The notes beneath the pieces are model-generated. The model was not told the origin of the DNA. It did no database searches and saw only the letters and a list, made by a program, of their open reading frames with translations. DNA of 64,000 nt, from assembly GCA_964545315.1 (NCBI GenBank), contig CAZJGI010000013.1, positions 5,598-69,597 of the forward strand, written 5' to 3'. The translations under genes and the position numbers were made by a program. The DNA is from JAAYJR01 sp964545315 (GTDB lineage: Bacteria > Bacteroidota > Bacteroidia > Bacteroidales > Prolixibacteraceae). Below, piece by piece: positions 7,704-17,750 of the stretch; within the stretch, counting starts at the first letter, position 1, and every line of letters starts with the position of its first letter.

Positions 7704-9728
7704 TTGAATAAAGAAGTTCAAAAAATACCTTTTTTGCGTATTGTTATTGCTTTGGTTTCAGGTATCCTGGCAGGTCTGAGGTTAAACCTTCCTCTTATTT
7801 ATACCGGATTACTACCTTTTATTCTTTTGACAAGTCTCGTATTAATACATTTGAATTACAGGTATCATTTTACAGCTTTATTTGGCTTAATAACATTTCT
7901 GTTTTATATGTCAATCGGCTTGTTTATTGTTAAGGTGTATAAGAAAGAGCCTGTAATTAATGAAAATGGCATTTATTCTGCCATTGTGCTTGAGATACCC
8001 TGTGAAAAGGAAAAATCAGTACAAACTGTATTAAAATTAAGCTATGTTATAAAAAATGATTCAGTTTTAAGGAGTGAAGAGAAGATTATGGCCTGGTTTC
8101 ATAAGAGTGAACCGGCCTTAAGTCTTAAACCGGGTGATAATGTGCTTTTCAGCCATATATTCAGTGAAATAAAAAATTATAATAATCCCTTTGAATTTGA
8201 TTATAAAAAATATCTGGCAGGACGCAGAATATTCAGGCAGGTATTTTTAAATGATGATAAATGGATACTTTACAGTGGCAAGCCCCATCCCGTTCCTGCC
8301 ATATATGCAGAAAATATTCGTCTTAAGCTTCTTTCTGTCTATCGTGACTGTAATTTGAAAGAACAACATATAAATATTCTTTCCGCACTGACCCTTGGTT
8401 ATAAAAGGGACCTTGATCCCGAAACAAAGCAAATGTTCAGCTCTGCGGGAGTAATTCATGTACTTGCTGTCTCAGGCCTTCATGTCGGCCTTGTTTTTAT
8501 GATATTTTCTATTTGCTTCGGATTTCTAAGAAAAAACAGGTTTGGCAGGATTATATTTCCAATTGTCTCGGTGGCAGGTTTATGGTTTTTTGCATTACTT
8601 ACCGGTCTTTCTCCCTCTGTGTCAAGGGCTTCACTTATGTTTTCATTAGTAGTTACCGGCAATAATATTAAGCGAAAAGCAAATATCTGTAACACATTGG
8701 CTGTCTCTGCATTTTTTCTTTTGATCGTTAATCCGTTTAATCTTTTTGATATAGGGTTCCTTTTGTCATATTCGGCTGTATTTGGAATAGTATTTTTACA
8801 GCCACATATGGAGAAACTGATCGATTTTAAATACAGGCTATTAAAATATTTCTGGGTGATTTTCACAGTATCAGTATCAGCTCAGATTATAACTTTTCCT
8901 CTAACGGTATTTTTTTTTAATCAGGTTCCTGTCTATTTTTGGGTTACCAACATGGTTATCATTCCAATTATAACCCTATTGATACCTTTGGGATTTATTT
9001 TATTACTGTCTGGTTTAGTACCTGCTGTTTTTTCTTTAATATTACCCGGAATTGACAAAATAATTGATTTACTGCTGAGCTTTTTGGAATTTATTGAACA
9101 ACTACCTTTTTCGGTAATAAATATATCATTGGCCGGTCCGGAAGTTTTCTTTTTTTATTTAATTCTTTTGTCATTCTTTCTTCTCATAAAAACTGGTAAC
9201 TGTTTTTATTTTAAATCATTTTTGGTTTCTGTTCTGATAATTCTTTGTCTTAATTTTGCAATGAATGCATCAGGATTAAACCGTAGGGAGGTAATTATTT
9301 ACAACTGTCCCGGCAAAATTATTGTCCATCTTATTAAAGGGGATCATAATTATATTATTTCGAATAAGGAAATAATCCCGGGAGATTTTTCTCATAATAT
9401 AATAAACAGGACAGTTATAAAACAAAGGTTGGAAACGCCGGTTTTTTTAAAGACGAATCAAAATTTTAAAGATGGCCACCTGTGTTTTATCAATAATTGG
9501 GTGAGTTTTGAAGACAAGGTTATACTCATCTGTGAACCACATCAGTGTATGCCTGATAATATAATTCCGGATATAATGACAGGTAAAATAACACAATGCA
9601 CATTTCAGGATAAGTCATTAGCAAACAAGATATTAATATCTTCTACCAGAACGAGTAATGAACATTTTCCTGAAGATATGAAGGTTCATTATTTAGAGGA
9701 AAGTGGGGCATATAAGGAAAAATGGTAA
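7704..9728 (+). CDS. comEC: ComEC/Rec2 DNA-uptake channel, short Bacteroidetes form
   Basis: A 674-aa multi-spanning membrane protein started at TTG. The first 60 residues form two transmembrane segments, followed by a DUF4131-type soluble region. The competence domain follows with its hallmark VIHVLAVSGLHVGLVF (about residues 249-264) and many further membrane helices to about residue 515. ComEC carries single-stranded DNA across the inner membrane during transformation. The C-terminal metallo-beta-lactamase domain of Gram-positive ComEC is absent. The last 150 residues form a small domain without HxHxDH, as is common in Bacteroidetes. No ComEA or ComF is adjacent. Confidence 0.88.
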   Translation: MNKEVQKIPFLRIVIALVSGILAGLRLNLPLIYTGLLPFILLTSLVLIHLNYRYHFTALFGLITFLFYMSIGLFIVKVYKKEPVINENGIYSAIVLEIPCEKEKSVQTVLKLSYVIKNDSVLRSEEKIMAWFHKSEPALSLKPGDNVLFSHIFSEIKNYNNPFEFDYKKYLAGRRIFRQVFLNDDKWILYSGKPHPVPAIYAENIRLKLLSVYRDCNLKEQHINILSALTLGYKRDLDPETKQMFSSAGVIHVLAVSGLHVGLVFMIFSICFGFLRKNRFGRIIFPIVSVAGLWFFALLTGLSPSVSRASLMFSLVVTGNNIKRKANICNTLAVSAFFLLIVNPFNLFDIGFLLSYSAVFGIVFLQPHMEKLIDFKYRLLKYFWVIFTVSVSAQIITFPLTVFFFNQVPVYFWVTNMVIIPIITLLIPLGFILLLSGLVPAVFSLILPGIDKIIDLLLSFLEFIEQLPFSVINISLAGPEVFFFYLILLSFFLLIKTGNCFYFKSFLVSVLIILCLNFAMNASGLNRREVIIYNCPGKIIVHLIKGDHNYIISNKEIIPGDFSHNIINRTVIKQRLETPVFLKTNQNFKDGHLCFINNWVSFEDKVILICEPHQCMPDNIIPDIMTGKITQCTFQDKSLANKILISSTRTSNEHFPEDMKVHYLEESGAYKEKW

Positions 9729-9846
9729 AAACAGATAATGACAATATTAAATGAATTAACTTTACATTGAAAAACAGATGTTAATGGTTATAAATCGGAT
9801 TGTAATATATTAATTTGCATTAAAATTATTAAAGCTTGTTTTAGAG

Positions 9847-11181
9847 ATGAAAGTAGTAATTGCGGGTGCCGGGGAGGTTGGCACCCACCTGGCTCGAATG
9901 CTGAGTAATGAAGATCATGATATTGTCTTAATGGATGATTCTCCGGAGAAGCTTGCTGCAATTAGCAGTGAAGTTGATTTAATGACAATAACAGGTTCTG
10001 CACATTCTTTTCAGGACTTAAAACAGACTGGTCTTGCATCTGCAAATCTTTTTATTGCAGTAACTCCTTTTGAGGAGAGGAACGTCCTTGCATGTGCTAT
10101 GGCATCCTATCTGGGAGTTTCGCGTACAATTGCCCGTATAAATAATTCTGAATATCTTATGCCCAGATATAAGGAGAAGCTTAATAATATGGGCATTAAT
10201 GAATTGATTTATCCTGAAAGCCTGGCAGCCAAAGAAATTGTGGCCTCTGTAAAGCAAACAGGAACCCGTCAGATGATTGAGTTTTCAAACGGAAAATTAC
10301 TTCTACTCGGTATTAAAGTCAGGGAAAATGCCCCAATTCTTGAAAAGAAATTTGAACAACTGGCAAAAGAAAACGAACATCTTTTAGTTGTTGCAATTAA
10401 CAGGGAAGGCGCCACAATCATACCGAACGGTTCCGATTATATTAAGAATGGTGATATTGTGTTCTTTATAACCACCCGTACTGAGCAGCAGCATGTATTT
10501 GAATTAACAGCAAAACAGACTTTCGAAGTAAGAAATATTATGTTTTTGGGTGGTAGCCGGATAGCCCAGAGAGCCATTGAAAAAATGGGTGATCAATTTA
10601 ATATTAAGGTGATTGAGGAAAAGTTAGAAAAGTGTGAACAGGTAGCTGAAAAATTCAAGGATGTATTGGTTATAAACGGGGATTGTCGCAACTTTAAGTT
10701 ATTGAAGGATGAGGGATTGGAAAAAATGGATGCAATAGTTGCCACTACCGGTAGTTCGGAAACAAATATCCTTGGCTGTCACCTTGCTAAAACTTCAGGA
10801 GTAAGAAGAACTGTTGCAGAGGTTGAAAATCTTGCATTTATGGGCTTGGCAGAAAATATGAATATTGGCAGTATCGTAAATAAAAAATTGATTGCCGCCA
10901 GCTATATTTACAGGTTTACGCTGAATGCAGCTATCTCGAAGGTTAAATGCCTTACTGCCTCAGATGCCGAAGTCTTTGAGTTTATTGCTAAAGCTGATGC
11001 AAAAATAACCCAAAAACCGGTCAGGGAACTGGGTTTCCCGGAAGAAGCAAAAATTGGGGGCATTATAAGGGGAAATGACGGATATATTGTCAATGGCGAT
11101 ACCTGGATCAAGGAAGGGGATAAGGTTGTTGTATTTACCCTTCCCTCGGGTATTAAAAAATTAGAGAAATTTTTTAAATAA
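9847..11181 (+). CDS. trkA: TrkA, peripheral NAD(H)-binding subunit of Trk potassium transporter
   Basis: A 444-aa protein with two tandem RCK units. The N-terminal Rossmann fold begins MKVVIAGAGEVGTHLARML; a second, degenerate Rossmann unit begins near residue 230 (IMFLGGSRIAQRA). Each is followed by a TrkA_C domain (about 135-215 and 365-444). TrkA binds the cytoplasmic face of the TrkH channel and gates it in response to nucleotides. It lies 23 nt upstream of trkH, so the two form an operon. The length is typical. Confidence 0.94.
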   Translation: MKVVIAGAGEVGTHLARMLSNEDHDIVLMDDSPEKLAAISSEVDLMTITGSAHSFQDLKQTGLASANLFIAVTPFEERNVLACAMASYLGVSRTIARINNSEYLMPRYKEKLNNMGINELIYPESLAAKEIVASVKQTGTRQMIEFSNGKLLLLGIKVRENAPILEKKFEQLAKENEHLLVVAINREGATIIPNGSDYIKNGDIVFFITTRTEQQHVFELTAKQTFEVRNIMFLGGSRIAQRAIEKMGDQFNIKVIEEKLEKCEQVAEKFKDVLVINGDCRNFKLLKDEGLEKMDAIVATTGSSETNILGCHLAKTSGVRRTVAEVENLAFMGLAENMNIGSIVNKKLIAASYIYRFTLNAAISKVKCLTASDAEVFEFIAKADAKITQKPVRELGFPEEAKIGGIIRGNDGYIVNGDTWIKEGDKVVVFTLPSGIKKLEKFFK

Positions 11182-11204
11182 GCTGCCGGGTAATCTAATA
11201 TATA

Positions 11205-12650
11205 ATGAATGTAAAAATTATTTTCAGGGTATTAGGGTTTTTGCTGTTTGTTGAGGGGATCGCCATGATTTTGGCACTTATTGTCTCTCTGATATACGGA
11301 GGTTATGACCAAAAAACTTTTCTCATTTCATCGGGTATTAATATCATTACCGGATCATTAATCGTCTATTTAACTTCACATGCAAATAAAGAAATGGGTA
11401 GAAGGGAAGGGTATATTATTGTATCTTCAGTATGGATTTTATTCTCTTTTTCAGGAAGCCTTCCTTATATAATCAGCGGTGCAATCCCCAATTTCACTAA
11501 TGCTTTTTTTGAAACTATGTCGGGATTTACAACAACTGGTTCATCAATCCTGACAGATATAGAAGCTTTGCCCCATGGTATACTGTTTTGGAGAAGTATT
11601 ACCCAATGGTTGGGAGGTATGGGGATAATTGTGTTATCGCTGGCAATACTACCGGTTTTTGGAATTGGAGGAATGCAATTGTTCATGGCTGAAGTCCCGG
11701 GGCCGACTCCATATAAGTTGAGCCCAAGGATCAGGCAGACCGCACGTGCACTCTGGATAATCTACTTTGGATTTACCTTAACAGAAACATTGTTGTTATG
11801 GCTGGGGGGAATGACATTGTTCGATGCAATATGCCATTCATTTACAACTATGGCTACAGGTGGTTTTTCTACGAAACAGGCAAGTATAGCTCACTGGCCT
11901 TCTCCATTTATTCAATATGTCGTTATTATTTTTATGTTTCTTGCAGGAACAAATTTTACTCTTCCTTATCTCGCTTTTACAGGCAAAATAAAAGAGGTCA
12001 TTAAAGATGAAGAGTTTAAATATTATTTTTCATTTGTATCAGGATTTTCACTGATCATATTTGCCGGGCTTCTTTTATCTTCAGAAAGAAATTTTGAACA
12101 GGCATTCAGAGATTCTTTGTTTCAGGTAGTTTCAATCATTACTACTACCGGTTTTGCAACAGATGATTATTTAACATGGATTCCTATATTGACGATACTC
12201 ATTTTTATGCTTTTCTTTTTTGGTGGATCAGCAGGATCTACAGGGGGTGGAATAAAAATAATGCGTATAGTTTTATTACTTAAGAACAGTTATTACGAAT
12301 TACGCAGGATAATTCATCCCCAGGCAATAATTCCGGTTAAGTTCAACCAACGTTCTGTGGATTATAAGATAATTACAAATGTATTGGCATTTTTTATGTT
12401 TTATATACTTCTCTTTTGTTTCAGTGTAGTCATAATGACAATAATAGAACCTGATCTCGAATCAGCGATGGGATCGGTAGCCACCTGTCTTGGTAATATT
12501 GGCCCGGGACTGGGGAATGTTGGGCCCTCAGGGAATTTTCTTCATATCAATGATTTTGGTAAATGGTTTCTTTCCTTTTTAATGTTGCTCGGAAGGTTGG
12601 AATTATTTACAGTATTAGTTCTTCTCTCCCCTTCATTCTGGAGAAGATAA
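11205..12650 (+). CDS. trkH: TrkH-family potassium transporter, membrane subunit
   Basis: A 481-aa integral membrane protein with the four-fold pore-loop repeat of TrkH/KtrB. The selectivity-filter segments are visible: TTTGSS (about 106-111), TMATGGFST (about 215-223), TTTGF (about 310-314) and the fourth LGNIGPGLGNVGP (about 430-442), as well as the intramembrane glycine loop GGSAGSTGGG (about 344-353). It takes up K+ with TrkA encoded just upstream. The gene converges on the YciO-like gene only 24 nt away. Confidence 0.94.
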   Translation: MNVKIIFRVLGFLLFVEGIAMILALIVSLIYGGYDQKTFLISSGINIITGSLIVYLTSHANKEMGRREGYIIVSSVWILFSFSGSLPYIISGAIPNFTNAFFETMSGFTTTGSSILTDIEALPHGILFWRSITQWLGGMGIIVLSLAILPVFGIGGMQLFMAEVPGPTPYKLSPRIRQTARALWIIYFGFTLTETLLLWLGGMTLFDAICHSFTTMATGGFSTKQASIAHWPSPFIQYVVIIFMFLAGTNFTLPYLAFTGKIKEVIKDEEFKYYFSFVSGFSLIIFAGLLLSSERNFEQAFRDSLFQVVSIITTTGFATDDYLTWIPILTILIFMLFFFGGSAGSTGGGIKIMRIVLLLKNSYYELRRIIHPQAIIPVKFNQRSVDYKIITNVLAFFMFYILLFCFSVVIMTIIEPDLESAMGSVATCLGNIGPGLGNVGPSGNFLHINDFGKWFLSFLMLLGRLELFTVLVLLSPSFWRR

Positions 12651-12674
12651 TCACTGTTCTGTCAGTTTATCAGT

Positions 12675-13289
12675 TTACTCCGCCAGTATCCCTTTCCCCT
12701 GCCTTACAATTTCAACAGAAGTGCCGGTACAATCCACTACTGTGGAAGGTACGAGTTCACCATATCCGCCATCTATAACTATATCGGCAATATCCTGGTA
12801 CTTTTCGTAAATTAATTCCGGATCGGTGGTATATTCCAATATTTCATCCTCGTCACGAATTGATGTGGAAAGTATCGGATTGCCAAGTTCACGGACTATT
12901 TCACGAATGATATTATTATCAGGAATACGAATACCTACAGTCTTTTTTTTACCTTTAAAATATTTAGGAACATTGTTATTAGCTTCAAGTATAAAAGTAA
13001 AAGGCCCGGGAAGATTTTTTTTCATCAGTTTGAAAATAGTGTTTGAGATAGGTTTGGTATAGTCTGACAGATGGCTGAGATCACTGCAAATAAATGAAAA
13101 ATTAGCTTTTTCAATCTTTATTCCTTTAAATCGGGCGACTTTTTCAACTGCTTTTGAATTTGTAATATCACAACCCAGCCCGTAAACAGTATCGGTTGGA
13201 TAGATTATAATTCCACCTTCCTGCAAAAGATCCACAACTCGTCTTATATCCCGCGGGTTTGGATTTTCATTATAAATCCTTAACAACAT
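12675..13289 (-). CDS. YciO/TsaC/Sua5-family threonylcarbamoyl-AMP synthase-like protein
   Basis: A 204-aa protein with the YrdC fold: IIYPTDTVYGLGCDI (about residues 32-46), FSFICSDLSHLS, LPGPFTFILEA and a KKTVGIRIP strand, all lining the ATP/threonine pocket. The family makes threonylcarbamoyl-AMP for the t6A37 modification of ANN-decoding tRNAs. The sequence order and the PSTVVDCTG motif are closest to the YciO branch, whose in vivo role is less certain than that of TsaC. It has no C-terminal Sua5 domain. It is divergent from the tRNA-modifying mnmD gene, a thematic pairing. Confidence 0.88.
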   Translation of the reverse strand: MLLRIYNENPNPRDIRRVVDLLQEGGIIIYPTDTVYGLGCDITNSKAVEKVARFKGIKIEKANFSFICSDLSHLSDYTKPISNTIFKLMKKNLPGPFTFILEANNNVPKYFKGKKKTVGIRIPDNNIIREIVRELGNPILSTSIRDEDEILEYTTDPELIYEKYQDIADIVIDGGYGELVPSTVVDCTGTSVEIVRQGKGILAE

Positions 13290-13356
13290 AAACTAAATAT
13301 TTTGTTGCGTAAAAATATAATTTTACATTTATTTTAAAGTATATCAATGGATTTTT

Positions 13357-14025
13357 ATGATGGATTGTAAATTAATCACAACAGCTGACGGATCGCATAC
13401 TTTGTATGTTCAACAGATAGATGAGCCTTTTCATTCAGTCAATGGGGCTATTACCGAATCTAATCATGTATTTGTAAATAATGGATACTTATTTAGTGAT
13501 ATATCCTCTCCTGTGGTTCTCGAAATTGGATTTGGAACAGGATTAAATTGCCTGCTGACAGCTCTTCAGGCTGAAAAATTAAGAAGGCCTACCACTTATT
13601 TTGCAATAGAGAAAAATCCTCTGAAAACAGAACTTGTTCAACAACTTAACTATTGTGATTTACTGCGGGGGGATTCGGAAGATATTTTTTCAAATATACA
13701 TAAAGGTGAATGGAGTAAAATGGTGAATATATCTTCTTTTTTTAGATTGCAAAAGCTTCAAATGGATATTACCAATCCCGGATGGAGACTGAGCAAAAGC
13801 AGCGATGTTATCTATTTTGATGCTTTTGGCCCTGATAAACAGGCAGAATTATGGACCAGTCAGATTTTTTCGGACATTTATAAGATGACAAGGGATAATG
13901 GGATCTTTGTAACCTATAGTGCTAAAGGTGAGGTAAGAAGGCGGTTATCAGCGGTTGGTTTCAAAATGGAACGCCTTCCGGGGCCTCCGGGCAAAAAAGA
14001 GATGCTTAGGGGAATAAAAATATAA
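13357..14025 (+). CDS. mnmD: MnmD-type tRNA U34 5-methylaminomethyl methyltransferase
   Basis: A 222-aa SAM-dependent methyltransferase corresponding to the N-terminal (MnmC2/DUF752) half of bifunctional MnmC. Visible motifs are FHSVNGAITESNHVF near residues 25-40, the SAM-binding VLEIGFGTGLNCLLT (about 52-66), FAIEKNP, and a late motif VIYFDAFGPDKQAELW (about 150-165) typical of this family. It converts nm5(s2)U34 to mnm5(s2)U34 in tRNA. No FAD oxidase domain is fused, as is usual in this phylum. The gene starts ATGATG; either codon is possible. Confidence 0.9.
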   Translation: MMDCKLITTADGSHTLYVQQIDEPFHSVNGAITESNHVFVNNGYLFSDISSPVVLEIGFGTGLNCLLTALQAEKLRRPTTYFAIEKNPLKTELVQQLNYCDLLRGDSEDIFSNIHKGEWSKMVNISSFFRLQKLQMDITNPGWRLSKSSDVIYFDAFGPDKQAELWTSQIFSDIYKMTRDNGIFVTYSAKGEVRRRLSAVGFKMERLPGPPGKKEMLRGIKI

Positions 14026-14099
14026 TCAATAAATTAATTGCCAAAAAATTAAGTTATCTTCGCCATCCATATTTAGAAATATTATTTAATACAATTATC

Positions 14100-14807
14100 A
14101 TGAGAAATTATTTTTATTTATTATTTGCCGGCCTGTTTTTAATTGTTACCATGAGTTGTCAACAGAATAAAAAAGGGGCAGCCATTAAGCTTGAAACCGC
14201 TTCTGATTCAGTAGGATATGCGATTGGGCTTTTAGTAGGGAATAACAATAAAGAACAGATTAAGAATGCGCCTGGTGGAGAAGGTATCAATCTTGATGCC
14301 ATGGCTGAAGGATTTCGTATTTCTTCTAACGATGAAACAGGAGCTATCACAGTTGAGGAGGCCGATAAAATTATAAGGTCATTCTTTGAACAAGCCAGTG
14401 CAAAAGAGGGACAGACAAATCTTGAAGCAGGCAATGCCTTTTTGGAACAGAATAAATCCCGTAACGGTGTATCCGTTACTGAAAGCGGCTTGCAATATGA
14501 AGTTCTTAAGCAGGGAGATGGCGGGAAGCCGGGTGCTGCCGACAAGGTTCGGGTTCATTATCATGGAACTCTGATTGACGGAACTGTTTTTGACAGCTCT
14601 GTTGATAGGGGAGAACCGGTAGTTTTTGCTGTGAATCAGGTTATTCCGGGATGGACTGAGGCACTGCAATTGATGGAGGTTGGTTCAAAATGGAAAATTT
14701 ATATTCCCTCAAACCTGGCTTATGGTGAACGTGGAGCTGGTAATGATATAGGTCCAAATTCAATGTTGATATTTGACGTTGAACTGCTGGAGATTGTTAA
14801 AAACTAA
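14100..14807 (+). CDS. FKBP-type peptidyl-prolyl isomerase lipoprotein
   Basis: A 235-aa protein with a lipoprotein signal peptide ending VTMSC (Cys20), so it is probably anchored to the outer membrane. Residues about 25-120 form the FKBP N-terminal dimerisation domain; residues about 125-233 form the FKBP catalytic domain. Visible catalytic-domain strands are VRVHYHGTLIDGTVFDSS, VIPGWTEALQLMEVGSKW and LAYGERGAG, in the order seen in FkpA/Mip proteins. It would assist folding of exported proteins. A near-consensus promoter (TATCTTCG) lies about 45 nt upstream. Confidence 0.93.
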   Translation: MRNYFYLLFAGLFLIVTMSCQQNKKGAAIKLETASDSVGYAIGLLVGNNNKEQIKNAPGGEGINLDAMAEGFRISSNDETGAITVEEADKIIRSFFEQASAKEGQTNLEAGNAFLEQNKSRNGVSVTESGLQYEVLKQGDGGKPGAADKVRVHYHGTLIDGTVFDSSVDRGEPVVFAVNQVIPGWTEALQLMEVGSKWKIYIPSNLAYGERGAGNDIGPNSMLIFDVELLEIVKN

Positions 14808-14820
14808 AATTATTTGTCAA

Positions 14821-15585
14821 GTGAATTTTTCCAGACGACAATTTTTTGTCAGGTCGGCCGCCGGCGCAGCAGCGATGGCGTTTATCCCACAGATTGTTTC
14901 TTCTTGCATAGCCACGGATAAGAAAATCGACAAAAGTAAATATTCGCTTATTCAAAAAGACGATATTATCCTTTTTCAGGGTGATTCAATTACTGATGCG
15001 GGAAGAGAAAAAGAAAAACAGTTACCAAACAATCCGAGGTCATTTGGATCAGGATATGCATTTCTTGCTGCTTCCAAATTGTTAAATGCCCTGGCAGAAA
15101 AAAATATAACTATTTATAACCGTGGAATTAGCGGTAATAAGGTATATCAGCTTGCGGAGCGCTGGCAGACTGATTGTATTGAGTTGAAACCTGCCTTATT
15201 AAGCATATTGATAGGAGTGAATGATTACTGGCATAAACGAAATAATAAGTATCAGGGAACTGTAGAAATTTATGAGAATGACTATCGTGCTCTTTTGCAA
15301 CGGACTAAAGGTCATTTGCCGGAATTAAAACTGATAATATGCCAACCTTTTGCAGTACAGAATACATCGGCTGTAGACCAAAGTTGGATTGAGCCAATGA
15401 AGGAGTATCAGTCAGTAGCAAAGAGGCTTGCTGATGAGTTCAATGCTGTTTGGGTACCTTTTCAGGAAGTTTTTGATGAGGCTGTTAAATATGCCCCGGG
15501 CACTTACTGGACCCATGACGGTGTGCATCCCTCAATGGCAGGAGCTCAGCTGATGGCGGAAGCCTGGTTGAGATCTATTGAGTAA
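14821..15585 (+). CDS. Tat-exported SGNH/GDSL-family hydrolase
   Basis: A 254-aa protein. I place the start at the GTG at 14821, 13 nt after the FKBP stop, because the frame then opens with a textbook Tat leader, NFSRRQFFVRSAAGAAAMAF; an in-frame ATG at 14773 lies inside the previous gene and would bury that leader. The SGNH esterase blocks are present: GDSITDAG (nucleophile Ser), RGISGN, GVNDYW and DGVHPS (catalytic Asp-His). A Cys follows the leader (VSSC), so it may be lipid-anchored. Typical substrates are acetylated sugars or carbohydrate esters. Together with the FKBP gene it forms a small operon ending at a shared terminator. Confidence 0.85.
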   Translation: MNFSRRQFFVRSAAGAAAMAFIPQIVSSCIATDKKIDKSKYSLIQKDDIILFQGDSITDAGREKEKQLPNNPRSFGSGYAFLAASKLLNALAEKNITIYNRGISGNKVYQLAERWQTDCIELKPALLSILIGVNDYWHKRNNKYQGTVEIYENDYRALLQRTKGHLPELKLIICQPFAVQNTSAVDQSWIEPMKEYQSVAKRLADEFNAVWVPFQEVFDEAVKYAPGTYWTHDGVHPSMAGAQLMAEAWLRSIE

Positions 15586-15600
15586 GAAAGAAAAAAACAG

Positions 15601-15637
15601 AAGTAAAAATGATGCTGTTAAAGCATCATTTTTACTT
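15601..15637. terminator. Bidirectional terminator between convergent genes
   Basis: A perfect 16-bp stem (15601-15616 with 15622-15637) with loop GTTAA and T-rich or A-rich flanks ends both the SGNH hydrolase and transketolase transcripts. The transketolase stop codon (15618-15620, minus strand) lies in the loop, so the terminator overlaps the coding end. Confidence 0.85.
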
Positions 15638-17645
15638 GATTATATACATTTTCAGCATTAAATCCCAGCTTTTCATCCAGGACTTTATATGGAGCTGAAT
15701 AACCAAAGGTTTCCATTCCCCATGTTTTTCCGTTTTCACCAACAAGCCCGGCCAGCGTGACAGGCAATCCTGCTGTTAGTCCAAATCTTGGAATACCTGC
15801 CGGTAAAACGCTTTGCTGGTATTCTTCAGTCTGGTTTCTGAATACTCCTTCTGAAGGTGCTGAAACCACCTGGACTTTAAGATTATCCCTTTCAGCCAGC
15901 AGTCCGGCACTTTCAACAAGGGTTGATACTTCTGATCCGCTTGCCACAAGTACAACATCTGGTTTGCCTTCAGGTTTAATAACCACATATGCTCCTTTCT
16001 CTGACTGAAGTGCGGAATGATAAGCGTTTCCCTTAACAGGAAGGCTTGTAACATTTTGACGGGAAAGGATCAGTGCAGTGGGAGTTAAACTATTTTCGAT
16101 TGCCATCTTCCATGCTACAGTTGTTTCCTGTGCATCGGCCGGCCGAATTACCAGCATACTGTTTTTGCCATTATGATTTTTTAATTTCTCCATCAGCCTG
16201 ATCTGTGCTTCCTGTTCAACAGGCTGGTGTGTGGGGCCGTCTTCTCCCACACGGAATGCATCATGTGTCCATACATACTTCACAGGAAGCTCCATTAGGG
16301 CAGCCAGACGCACAGCAGGTTTCATGTAATCAGAGAAAACAAAGAACGTTCCACACACAGGAATAACTCCGCCATGGGCAGCCATACCATTAGCCATACA
16401 AGCCATTGTTAACTCGCTTACTCCAACCTGTAAAAACGATCCGCTGAAATCACCTTTTTTAAATGCTTTTGTCTTTTTCAGGAATGAGTCTGTTTTATCT
16501 GAATTTGAAAGGTCTGCAGAAGCTACTATTAAATTTTCAATATTTGAGGCCATAGCAGCCAATACAGTTCCGGAGGCACCTCTGGTGGCTGAATTAGCTT
16601 TTTGCTCAACAGTTGAAAAATCAAAACCAATAACTCCGTTTGAGAAAAATTGACGAAGTTTTACTGCTAATTCAGGATTTTCAGATTCCCATATTTTTTG
16701 TAGTTCTTTTTTCTCCCTTGCTGTTATAATTAATTCTTCTCTTCTTTTTGCATAAAGTTCATGCACATCACTGAAAATTTTGAATGGATCTTCAGGGTTA
16801 CCTCCCAGGTTTTCTATTGTTTTTGAGAATGAAGCACCTGCACCTGACAGAGGCATACCATGTGTGGATGTCTGGCGTTCAAATGAATTACCTGTCTCAT
16901 TGAGGGCACCTTTGCCCATAATAGTTTTACCAATAATAAGAGTTGGCCTTTCATTTTCTGCAGTGGCCTTTTTTAATGCATCTCTTATCTGACCAGGGTC
17001 ATTCCCGTTAATTTCCATAACGTTCCATCCCCAGGCACTGTATTTTTTTGCTGTATCTTCTGCAGTTACTTCATCCGTTTCAGTGGATAACTGAATATCA
17101 TTGGAATCGTAAAACATTATCAGATTGCTCAATCCGAGAAAACCAGCTATACGCCCTGCACCCTGTGATACCTCTTCCTGGATACCCCCGTCCGAAATGA
17201 ATGTATAAATTTTATGTGACATCCATTCTCCGAAGCGTGCTGTAAGGAACCTTTCTGCGATAGCAGCTCCTACAGCCATTGTATGTCCCTGTCCCAGAGG
17301 CCCTGAAGTATTTTCAATTCCTCTCTTAACATCTATTTCCGGATGGCCTGGAGTTACGCTTCCCCATTGCCTGAAATTTTTCAGGTCCTCAATGGTATAA
17401 AAACCTGCTAAAGCGAGAACTGAGTACATCATAGGTGACATATGACCCGGATCGAGAAAGAATCTGTCACGGTTGATCCAGGTCATATCTGAAGGATCGT
17501 AATTTAAAAATTCAGAATAGAGAATGTTAATAAAATCAGCGCCTCCCATTGCTCCGCCGGGATGGCCGGATTTAGCCTTCTCTACCATTGACGCAGACAG
17601 AATTCTGATATTATCTGCTGCTCTGGTCTCAATTCGTTTGTTCAT
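15618..17645 (-). CDS. tkt: Transketolase
   Basis: A 675-aa protein started at the ATG at 17645 (MNKRIETRAADNIRIL); a start 15 codons earlier adds only unconserved residues. The N-terminal ThDP domain has SGHPGGAMGGAD, the metal-binding SDGGIQEE (usually GDG) and a DSNDI motif. The middle domain has the catalytic Glu region and FRVGEDGPTHQPVEQ (about residues 460-475). A C-terminal transketolase domain follows. The enzyme moves two-carbon units in the non-oxidative pentose phosphate pathway. The first Gly of the usual GDG metal motif reads Ser here, seen in some bacterial homologues. It lies 105 nt downstream of serA on the same strand. Confidence 0.95.
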   Translation of the reverse strand: MNKRIETRAADNIRILSASMVEKAKSGHPGGAMGGADFINILYSEFLNYDPSDMTWINRDRFFLDPGHMSPMMYSVLALAGFYTIEDLKNFRQWGSVTPGHPEIDVKRGIENTSGPLGQGHTMAVGAAIAERFLTARFGEWMSHKIYTFISDGGIQEEVSQGAGRIAGFLGLSNLIMFYDSNDIQLSTETDEVTAEDTAKKYSAWGWNVMEINGNDPGQIRDALKKATAENERPTLIIGKTIMGKGALNETGNSFERQTSTHGMPLSGAGASFSKTIENLGGNPEDPFKIFSDVHELYAKRREELIITAREKKELQKIWESENPELAVKLRQFFSNGVIGFDFSTVEQKANSATRGASGTVLAAMASNIENLIVASADLSNSDKTDSFLKKTKAFKKGDFSGSFLQVGVSELTMACMANGMAAHGGVIPVCGTFFVFSDYMKPAVRLAALMELPVKYVWTHDAFRVGEDGPTHQPVEQEAQIRLMEKLKNHNGKNSMLVIRPADAQETTVAWKMAIENSLTPTALILSRQNVTSLPVKGNAYHSALQSEKGAYVVIKPEGKPDVVLVASGSEVSTLVESAGLLAERDNLKVQVVSAPSEGVFRNQTEEYQQSVLPAGIPRFGLTAGLPVTLAGLVGENGKTWGMETFGYSAPYKVLDEKLGFNAENVYNQVKMML

Positions 17646-17750
17646 GCTAGTATATTTAGAATTTTTATTAATTTGCTGTTTCCAGATCACCCCAAAAATA
17701 ATAAAAAAGAGGAAACAAACAGTTCCCCCTTTATGTCAGTTATGATTGTT

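Noticed and set aside
14773..14820. Upstream ATG start for the SGNH hydrolase
   Set aside because: It lies inside the FKBP gene and would bury the Tat leader that begins right after the GTG at 14821.
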